Source: Cherax quadricarinatus (taxonomy: Eukaryota; Arthropoda; Malacostraca; Decapoda; Parastacidae). Taken from it: a stretch of 64,000 nucleotides of DNA. Shown here piece after piece: positions 55,736-64,000 of this stretch. The position numbers and the translations under genes are program-made. The stretch spans positions 36,865,844 through 36,929,843 of the forward strand of contig NC_091298.1 in the NCBI RefSeq assembly GCF_038502225.1. Reading direction: 5' to 3'. A model generated the notes under the pieces. That model worked only from the letters and a program-made list of their open reading frames with translations, searched no databases and was not told where the DNA came from. How positions within the stretch are numbered: the first letter of the stretch is position 1; each line of letters starts with the position of its first letter.

Positions 55736-57795
55736 CCATGTGCAAGGAGGCTGAGGAGAGGTTTGTACCGAAGGGTAAAAGGATTAATGAAAAAGCCAGG
55801 ATGAGCCCATGGTTCACCCAAAGGTGCAGGGAGGGAAAAACCAAGTGTGCTAGGGAATGGAAGAAATATAGAAGGCAAAGGACACAGGAGAATAAGGAGA
55901 GCAGTCGTAGAGCCAGAAATGAATATGCACAGAAAAGAAGGGAGGCCCAACGAAAATATGAAAATGACATAGCAGCGAAAGCCAAATCTGACCCGAAGCT
56001 GTTATACAGCCACATCAGGAGGAAAACAACCGTCAAAGACCAGGTAATCAGGCTAAGGAAGGAAGGAGGAGAGACAACAAGAAATGACTGTGAAGTGTGT
56101 GAGGAAATCAATAAGAGATTTAAAGTGTTCACAGAGGAGACAGAAGGGGCTCCAGAAAGACGGAGAGGTGGGGCATACCACCAAGTGCTGTACACAGTAC
56201 ACACAACCGAGGAAGAAGTGAAGAGGCTTCTGAGTGAGCTAGATACCTCAAAAGCATTGGGGATGGATAACATCTCTCCATGGGTCCTGAGAGAGGGAGC
56301 AGAGGCGCTATGTGTACCCCTAACAACAATATTCAATACACCTATCGAAACAGGGAGACTGCCTGAGGCATGGAAGACAGCAAATGTAGTCCCAATCTTT
56401 AAAAAAGGAGACAGACATAAAGCACTAAACTACAGACCAGTGTCTCAGACCGGGCCGCGGGGGCGTTGACCCCCGGAACTCTCTCCAGGTAAACTCCAGG
56501 TATGCAAAGTCATGGAGAAGATTATCAGGAGAAGAGTGGTGGAACACCTAGAAAGGAATAATCTCATCAGCAGCAGCCAACATGGTTTCAGGGACATGGT
56601 GACAGCAGTAAGACAAGAGAGAGAGAATGGTGGGTGGATTGCATTTACTTGGACTGCAAGAAGGCGTTTGACACAGTTCCACACAAGAGATTAGTGCAAA
56701 AACTGGAGGACCAAGCAGGGATAACAGGGAAGGCACTACAATGAATCAGGGAATACTTGTCAGGAAGACAGCAGCGAGTAATGGTACGTGGCGAGGTGTC
56801 AGGGTGGACACCTGTGACCAGCGGGGTCCCACAGGGGTCAGTCCTAGGACCAGTGCTGTTTGTTATTTGTGAACGACATGGAAGGAATACACTCCGAAGT
56901 GTCCCTGTTTGCAGATGACGTGAAGTTGATGAGAAGAATTCATTCGATCGAAGACCAGGCAGAACTACAAAGGGATCTGGACAGGCTGCAGACCAGGTCC
57001 AGCAATTGGCTCCTGGAGTTCAACCCCACCAAGTGCAAAGTCATGAAGATTGGGGAAGGGCAAAGAAGACCACAGACGGAGTACGGTCTAGGGGGCCAGA
57101 GACTACAAACCTCACTCAAGGGAAAAGATCTTGGGGTGAGTATAACACCAGGCACATCTCCTGAAGCACACATCAACGAAATAACTGCTGCAGCAAATGG
57201 GCGCATAGCAAACCTCAGAACAGCATTCCGACATCTTAATAAGGAATCGTTCAGGACCTTGCACACCGTGTACGTTAGGCCCATATTGGAGTATGCGGCA
57301 CCAGTTTGGAACCCACACCTGGCCAAGCAAGTAAAGAAAGTAGAGAAAGTGCAAAGGTTTGCAACAAGACTAGTCCCAGAGCTAAGAGGTATGTCCTACG
57401 AGGAGAGGTTAAGGGAAATCAACCTGACGACACTGGAGGACAGGAGAGATAGGGGGGACATGATAACGACATACAAAATACTGAGAGGAATTGACAAGGT
57501 GGACAAAGACAGGATGTTCCAGAGATGGGACGAAGCAACAAGGAGACACAGTTGGAAGTTGAAGACAGATGAATCACAGAGATGTTAGGAAGTATTTCTT
57601 CTGCCACAGAGTAGTTAGGAGGTGGAATAGTTTGGGAAGCGATGTAGTGGAGGCAGGATCTATACATAGCTTTAAGCAGAGGAATGGAAAAGCTCACGGT
57701 TCAGGGAGAGTGACCTAGTAGCGACCAGTGAAGAGGCGGGGCCAGGAGTTTGGACTCGACCCCTGCAACGTCAACTAGGTAAGTACAACTAGGTG

Positions 57796-57798
<3 letters not shown>
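55734..57798 (+). mobile_element. CR1-like LINE copy J, linker to 3' UTR, with SINE scrap
   Basis: Begins after (AC)n at [12 protein letters not shown]. Frames 55734-56469, 56512-56694 and 56860-57588 cover the linker, NYRPVS, AFDTVPH (read in a shifted frame), [21 protein letters not shown] and the CR1-type tail. Breaks: an approximately 55-bp foreign insert at 56446-56502 replacing the LTCIV codons; loss of the KSCVTNLLEFYD segment; a stop at 56742-56744; and frame shifts near 56855 and 57570. The 3' UTR ends ACTAGGTAAGTACA then ACTAGGTGAGTAC and AC. Confidence 0.9.
56446..56502. mobile_element. Short SINE-like or MITE-like scrap inside LINE copy J
   Basis: Foreign sequence GACCGGGCCGCGGGGGCG, then TTGACCCCCGG and CTCTCCAGGTAAACTCCAGG, sits exactly where the LTCIVCK codons should be. 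The repeated CCAGGTAAACT at its end looks like a simple element tail. Too short to classify. Confidence 0.5.
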
Positions 57799-57842
<44 letters not shown>

Positions 57843-58040
57843 CTCTCACCACACACGCACACACCACTCTCACCACACACACACTCACACTCTTTCTCAC
57901 ACACACAGATACTCAAACACATATACAACAGGCCTAGTGTCTAGTCGACATGCCTAGGACAAAATGCTAAGTAACTAACACACACAAACACACGCTCCCA
58001 CCCTTACTCATTCACACAAACACAAACATGCAAACAACTA
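57799..58040. repeat. AC-rich decayed microsatellite
   Basis: Pure AC for about 40 bp, then interrupted CACTCTCACCACACAC-type sequence. Confidence 0.8.
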
Positions 58041-58342
<302 letters not shown>

Positions 58343-58439
58343 ACACAGAGTTTGAGAAGGTTGAGAATCCCTAGCTTTATTGACAAGCTATTTGCAGGTT
58401 AAGGATTCCTACCTGTATTGGCAAGCTAAGAGCTGTTAC

Positions 58440-59520
58440 CTTCATCAGTTCATTTGAAAGCATTTTTATTGTTATGAGACATACAAGTAGGGAACAGGAT
58501 GAAGTTGGAGCCATCTGTGGGCCAGCATTTTCATTTGATCAACTGACTTTATCTCCTTGACATCATTATGCTGTACGAATGTGTTCCATACTCGAGTCAT
58601 CCTGGGAATATATGATCTCAGATGGAGTGATGTTCTGGAGAAGGGTACAGCCAGAGTGAAGTTGCTGCTTTCTGCCCGTCTTGTGGCATAAAAGCTTTTT
58701 CACGCAGTCCTCGAAGTGGATCCAAGTATGGTACTTGGACAATATTGGCCTTGTACATAACAGTGTTGAAGGCTCTGCTGAAATGACAGATTTATCCAGG
58801 ATTGGTCCAGGCGAGAGATGAGACGTCGTGCTCTGTTCTCTACTCTGTCAAGCGGTCGCAGATGAAAGGGAAGGCAGGTAAACCAAGAAAGTGGAGCCTA
58901 CTTGTGCCTCGTACATCTTGCAACCCATACTGTCAAGCAGATGCAAGATATGGCGAAGTGCTGTAAGCTTCCTGGCTGCCTTGTTTGCAAGATTTACAAC
59001 ATGGTTCTTCATGGTCAGTTTGGAGACAAATTTCACCCAAAGGATGTCAACTTCTTCCCCAGGTGCCAACACCCTCCCATTCTTCCTTACTTCTGCACCA
59101 GCATTATCATCATGGTGCCTAGAGACCATCATCATTTGCATTTTCTCAGGTGCAAATGTTACTTGTCATCTATTTCCCCAAGCTGATATAGCTCTTAGCT
59201 GGTGACTGATGTAGCTTAGAGCAGCTGGCATTTCTTCTCTTGGATAAGTGAATGTCAGTGTACAGTCATCTGCATATGCATGAGATTCTGGGATGAGATG
59301 AAGAAGGTCATTGAAGTAGACATTCCATAACAATGGTCCCAGCACGCTTCCTTTTGGAACACTTGCCCCAATAGGATGTCTTGCTCATTCCGTTCCATTG
59401 AGAACTACCCTTAGAGATCTACCATGAAGGTAATCACTGAGAAGACATAGCGAAGAGCTTGCAATTCCCAGTGCTTGAAGTTTAGCTAAGAGGCCCTGGT
59501 GCCACACGCAGTCAAAAGCA
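58440..59520 (-). mobile_element. Second LINE family, RT to C-terminus, bracketed by CT/GA
   Basis: The minus strand starts immediately after (GA)n with GAFDCVWHQGLLAKLQALGI (first RT Asp), then LHGRSLRVVLNG, an internal TGA, SVPKGSVLGPLLWNVYFNDL, HAYADDCTLTF (catalytic Asp pair kept), FAPEKMQMMMVSR, VVNLANKAARKLTALR, a stop-rich stretch, and RSYIPRMTRVWNTF near the end. A stop follows YLYVS near 58480 and AATAAA lies just after. It is unlike the CR1-like family in all these motifs and belongs to the broad Jockey-type group. Several stops and frame breaks make it a relic. Confidence 0.8.
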
Positions 59521-59660
59521 CCAGCTCTCTCTCTCTCTCTCTCCCCTAGTCTTGTCCTCCACCCCCACCCTCCCTCCTCTCTCTCCCACTTTCTACCCTT
59601 TCTCTCTCCCCCTCTTATTCTCTCTCTCTCTCCTCTAGCTTTCTCCCTCTCCTCCCCGCA
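59521..59660. repeat. CT-rich tract
   Basis: Interrupted (CT)n with CCCTC segments; the 5' junction of the second LINE family lies at its left edge. Confidence 0.85.
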
Positions 59661-59761
59661 CACACACCCTGAAAATACACAAACTTTTCTCTGTGGTAAA
59701 ATACATAAGCTTCTTTTTGTGGTAAGAAAAAAAAATGGGAAAAGAAGATAGAAGAGCTTGA

Positions 59762-60659
59762 CATGATAATGGAGGAGAGGATAGCAGAAGAGTGCAGGAT
59801 GTGGGAGCTACAAGTCTTAGCAGCAGAAGCTAGGATACAGTGCTTAGAAGAGAAACTATAAAACCTAAAACAGATTAGAGAGACAAATGACAATTCAGAT
59901 GCAACATCAGGAAATTCTATGTCAGGCACAGACATGGGGACGGTGAGAAACAAAGGTGATATGCCGTATGCGAAGGCCCTATTAGACTCACGTGGGGCCA
60001 GGGAAAAAGACGAGGAGCACACTAAGACAATGAAGGTATGTTATATGCAGAGACTCTAACAGCCAACTGCAGTAGCAAGGAACAGATGATCATAGGAACA
60101 GCTGAGCATAGAAGTTTCAGCAAGGACAAGGATTGAAGGCAAGAACATTTCAATGGAAGGAACTAAAACACCTCAGAGGATGCAAATGGAGACTCAGTGG
60201 GAGGAGGAAAGGGAGAGGTCAGTTTTTGTCTGTGGGCTCTAAGAAGCTGAAGGGGACACCTTCAATGAAACAAAACAGGAGGAAAAAATGATTGAAGGTA
60301 TCATGAAAACAAAAGGTGAGGGCGATATGACCCAGGTGACAAATTTTCGGAGAATTGGGTGGTTAGCGAGGGAAAGGAAACGGCCTGTCAAAGTAATTTT
60401 CAAGGAAGAAACAGCTCAAACCAGGATCCTGCAAGAGAAAGCACGACTGAGGGATAAACCGGGGTACCGGAGAGTATACCTCGATCGTGACAAAACACAG
60501 GAAGAAAGGACTACACTGAAAGAGAGGGTACAGAGACACAATGAGGAACGAAAAGCAATGATGAAGATGAGCAGGACCCAGACACAGGAAGAAGGGCAAA
60601 CACACCCCACAAAAACTCCCGCAGAAGGACTCCAACCGCGACAACCCAAAAGCAACTGA
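59762..60659 (+). pseudogene. LINE copy K ORF1 (coiled coil and RNA-binding-like region)
   Basis: The first part reads MEERIAEECRMWELQ, then AAEARIQCLEEKL and, after a stop, NLKQIRETND: a heptad-like coiled coil. A stop and frame changes follow. After about 60210 a frame resumes with RSVFVCGL-stop-EAEGDTFNE and, from 60288, LARERKRPVKVIFKEE, ARLRDKPGYRRVYLDRDKT and QEERTTLKERVQRHNEER. A V-F-V-x-G-L segment, an R-P-V-K-V-x-F strand and a V-Y-x-D-x-D-x-T-x-E-E-R block are the layout of the RRM and C-terminal domain of LINE ORF1 proteins, which bind element RNA. Assignment is by motif order only. Confidence 0.7.
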
Positions 60660-60849
60660 GCAATCTAAACCAAAACCCACACACTGTTCCCTCTGCCACC
60701 AACCCCATCACAAACCTCACCCCTACAGCTGCTCCCTATGGGCATTCTGACCCCACCCCCTCATCACAAACCCCACCCACACCACAGCCTCCCATAGGCC
60801 CCCACCAAGGCTCCCACTCCCCCAACCCCAATATTCTCCCAGGACAACA

Positions 60850-63670
60850 GTGATAGAAAAGAAGCTGAAGGTTTGGTACACAAACGCAGACAGAATAACG
60901 AATAAATACGAGGAGTGGCAGGAAAGAATCGGCGAGAAATCCCCAAACATCATAGCAGTCACAGAAACGAAATTCGCTGAGACAATAACAGACGCAATCT
61001 TTGTACCGGAATATCAGATCCTGAGGAAAGATGGAAGGAGTAGAGGGGAAGGAGGGATTGCACTGCTCATAAAAAACCGATGGGGATTTGAGGAAATGGA
61101 AGGCATGGACATAATTGGAGAAAGGGACTACATAGGTACAATTCAGTCAGGGGAACATAAGGTAGTCATTGGAGTGATGTATAACCCACCACAGAACTGC
61201 AGGAGGCCAAAAGAGGAGTACGAAGAAAACAGAGAGATGGTGGACACACTGGCTGAGGTGGCAAGAAGAGCTCACTCGAGCAGAGCAAAGTTACTGGTAA
61301 GGGGCGATTTCAACCACAGGGAGATCGACTGGGAAAACCTGGAGCCTCGGGGGGTTCCGAAACAAGGAGAGCCAAGATGATGGATGTGGTACTTGAAAAC
61401 CTCATGCATCAACATGTCAGGGACACTACCAGAGAGAGAGGGGAGGAAGAGCCAGCAAGACTGGATCTTGTGTTCACCCTGAGCAGCTCAGACATTGAGG
61501 ACATCACTTACGAGAAGCCCCTTGGAGCTAGCGATCACGTGGTTCTGAGTATTGAATATATAGTAGAGTTACAAGTGGAGAGAGTAACAGGAAGTGAATG
61601 GGAAAAGCCAAATTATAAAAAGGGGACTACAAAGGTATGAGGAACTTCCTGCAGGAGGTTCAGTGGGACAGAGAACTGGTAAGAAAATCAGTAAACGAGA
61701 TAATGGAATATGTAACAACAAAGTGCAAGGAGGCAGAGGTAAGGTTTGTTCCCAAGGGCAATAAAAATAATAGGAAGACCAAATGGAGTCCTTGGTTTAC
61801 CCGAAGGTGTAGGGAGGCAAAAACTAAGTGCACCAGAGAATGGAAAAGGTACAGGAGGCAAAGGAACCAGGAAAATAAGATTAGTAGAAGAGCCAGAAAC
61901 GAGTATGCACAGATAAGGAGGGAGGCCCAGCGACAGTACAAAAACGACATAGCATCGAAAGTCAAGTCTGACCCGAAACTGCTGTATAGCCACATTAGGA
62001 GGAAGACAACAGTCAAAGACCAGGTGATCAGGCTGAGGAAAGAAGGTGGGGAACTCACAAGAAACGATCAAGAGGTATGTGAGGAGCTCAACATGAGATT
62101 TAAGGAAGTATTTACAGAGGAGACAGGAAGGCCTCTGGGGGAACAGAACAGAGGGGGACACCAGCAAGTAATATACCAACAAGTGTTGGATGATACATAC
62201 AAATGAGGAGGAGGTGAAGAAGCTGCTAAGGGACATCGATACCTCAAAGACAATGGGACTGGACATCTCCCCATGGGTCCTTAGAGAGGGAGCAGATATG
62301 CTGTGTGTGCCACTTACCACAATCTTCAACACATCCCTGGAAACTGGGCAACTACCTGAAGTATGGAAGACGGCAAATGTAGTTCTCATTTTTAAAAAAG
62401 GAGACAGAAAAGAGGCACTAAACTATAGACCTGTGTCACTGACGTGTATAGTATGCAAAGTTATGGAGAAGTTTATGAGAAGGAGAGTGGTGGAGCACCT
62501 GGAATGGAACAAGAGTATAAACGCCAACCAGCACGGATTCATGGAAGGCAAATCCTGTGTCACAAACCTTCTGGAGTTTTATGATAAAGTAACAGAAGTA
62601 AGACACGAGAGAGAGGGGTGGGTTGATTGCATCTTCTTGGACTGCAAGAAGGCCTTTGACACAGTTCCTCACAAGAGATTAGTGCAGAAGCTAGAGGATC
62701 AGGAGCATATAACAGAAGGGGCACCGCAATGGATCAGAGAATACCTGACAGGGAGGCAACAATGAATCATGGTATGGGATGAGGTATCACAGTGGGCACC
62801 TGTGACGAGCGGGGTCCCACAAGGGTCGGTCCTAGGACCAGTGCTATTTTTGGTATATGTGAATGACATGATGGAAGGGATACTCTCAGAGGTGTCCCTG
62901 TATGCAGATTATGTGAATTTAGTTAATGAGGAAAATTAAATCAGATGAGGATCAGGCAGGACTTCAGAGACCTGGACAGGCTGGACACGTGGTCCAGCAA
63001 CTGGCTTCTTGAATTCAACCCTGCCAAATGGGAAGTCATGAAAATCGGAGAAGGGCAAAGAAGACCGCAGACAGAATATAGGCTAGGTGGCCAAAGACTG
63101 CAAACCTCGCTCAAGGAGAAAAATCTTGGGGTGACCATTACACCGAGAATGTCTTCGGAGGCACACATCAACCAGATAACTGTTGCTGCATATGGGCGCC
63201 TGGCAAACCTGAGAATAGTATTCCGATACCTTAGTAAGGAATCGTTCAATACACTGTACACTATTTACATCAGGCCCATACTGGAGAATGCAGCACCAGT
63301 TTGGAACCCACACCTGGTCATGGACGTCAAGAAATAAGAGAAAGTGCAAAGGTTTGCAACAAGGCTAGTTACGGAGCTCAGGGGTATGTCCTACGAAGAA
63401 AGGTTGAGAGAAATCGGACTGACGACATTGGAGGACAGGAGGGTCAGGGGAGACATGATAACGACATACAAAATACTGCGTGGAATAGATAAGGTGGAGA
63501 GAAACAGGTTGTTCCAGAGAGGGGACACAGAAACAAGGGGTCACAATTGGAAGCTGAAGACTCAGACGAGTCAGAGGGATGTTAGGAAGTATTTCTTCAG
63601 TCATAGAGTCGTCAGGAAGTGGAATAGCCTAGCAAGTGATGTAGTTGAGACAGGAACCATACATCTTTAA
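60850..63670 (+). pseudogene. LINE copy K ORF2 (endonuclease-RT), broken
   Basis: Starts MIEKKLKVWYTNADRI with VTETKF (EN Glu), then GDFNHREIDW and ASDHVVLSIEY, in frames 60850-61380 and 61377-61640. The linker is at 61637-62206 and the RT at 62190-62765 (NYRPVSLTC, FLDCKKAFDTVPH), then [11 protein letters not shown]. The catalytic box reads YADY instead of FADD, so one Asp is lost. The CR1-type tail lies at 62945-63337 and 63344-63670. This is the only copy besides E that retains the ORF2 start. Confidence 0.88.
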
Positions 63671-63797
63671 GACGAGGTATGACAAAGCTCAGGATGAAGA
63701 CAGAGAGAGAGAACACCTAGTAGCGATCAGTGAAGAGGCGGGGCCAGGAGCTGAGTCTCGGCCAGTTCAACCACAAATGAGTACAATTAGGTGAGTA

Positions 63798-63818
63798 CAC
63801 ACACACACACACACACAC
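63798..63818. repeat. Short (AC)n tail of LINE copy K
   Basis: About 20 bp of AC. Confidence 0.85.
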
Positions 63819-64000
63819 TCGTGGAGGAGTCACACGGTTTGAGGTCGTGTTTTGGCAGTAATTTCTGACTGTGCCATAAGGAATAGAGTGTGGGATATAG
63901 GCGTGTGCACGCATAAGAGTGCACATAATCACTTAAGCCCCGAAAAAAAGAAATATAAGTGATCACAGAAAAGAAAACATAGTATATAGTGCAAGTTAAG
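63819..64000. other. Unassigned sequence at right edge
   Basis: Follows the AC tail directly and includes GGTCGTGTTTTGGCAG. Possible 5' leader of another retroelement copy beyond the window; not provable here. Confidence 0.3.

Larger units (their letters stand above)
59738..63797 (+). mobile_element. CR1-like LINE copy K, longest copy (ORF1 and ORF2 remnants)
   Basis: Contains an ORF1 remnant (59762-60659), a C-rich spacer (60660-60849), ORF2 from its start (60850) to the tail, and a 3' UTR ending with AATTAGGTGAGTACA and AC. The true 5' end is not clear and could lie in the CT-rich DNA before 59738. Coding capacity is lost through stops and at least five frame breaks. It gives the family's architecture: ORF1, then ORF2 with endonuclease and RT. 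Confidence 0.88.

Overview
Eukaryotic, repeat-dominated DNA, most consistent with a large arthropod genome and probably a decapod crustacean. The basis is recognition of the CR1-like LINE family with the GGTGAGTAC 3' tail, the Penelope-like elements and the tRNA-like SINE; this is inference, not a database result. I see no convincing host protein-coding gene, no rRNA and no CRISPR array. Almost every long open frame is either a retroelement remnant or a stop-free tandem repeat.

Layout. 1-12741: a 28-bp minisatellite (roughly 430 units, with higher-order duplications of about 3.98 kb and 140 bp), interrupted at 10072-10800 by three tRNA-like SINE units, two direct and one inverted. 12921-13445: a broken hAT-type transposase C-terminus. 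14992-15547: a TA-flanked MITE. 15790-17095: a 23/20-bp minisatellite. 17306-17970: a minus-strand CR1-like 3' end with a (TG)n tract. 18612-19562: a degenerate CACACCTGT-type repeat. 19745-20838: a 5'-truncated Penelope-like element with a GIY-YIG endonuclease between (TA)n tracts. 21166-22690: a decayed minus-strand reverse transcriptase of another family. 22713-36988: a head-to-tail run of seven CR1-like LINE copies, nearly all separated by (AC)n. 37160-38385: a 33-bp minisatellite. 38522-54835: one giant diverged palindrome with its centre at about 45.25 kb; its arms carry G/C-rich minisatellites, and its right arm has acquired a minus-strand CR1-like LINE (48893-51584) and a Penelope-type foldback (52555-53479). 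55734-57798: another CR1-like copy. 58440-59520: a second LINE family, minus strand, bracketed by CT/GA tracts. 59738-63797: the longest CR1-like copy, with ORF1 and ORF2 remnants.

How the parts relate. The CR1-like copies end in AC tracts and also begin directly in AC tracts, at different truncation points. The two arms of the giant palindrome supply an internal empty/filled comparison: the left arm keeps one uninterrupted (AC)n tract, while the same tract in the right arm is split by a LINE. This is direct evidence that the family enters AC microsatellites, and it explains the concatemer as repeated insertion into the AC tails of earlier copies. The Penelope-type sequences carry hairpins followed by GAAA that resemble decayed hammerhead ribozymes. 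Most coding remnants contain stops or frameshifts; copy G (32948-34748) keeps an uninterrupted reverse-transcriptase frame.
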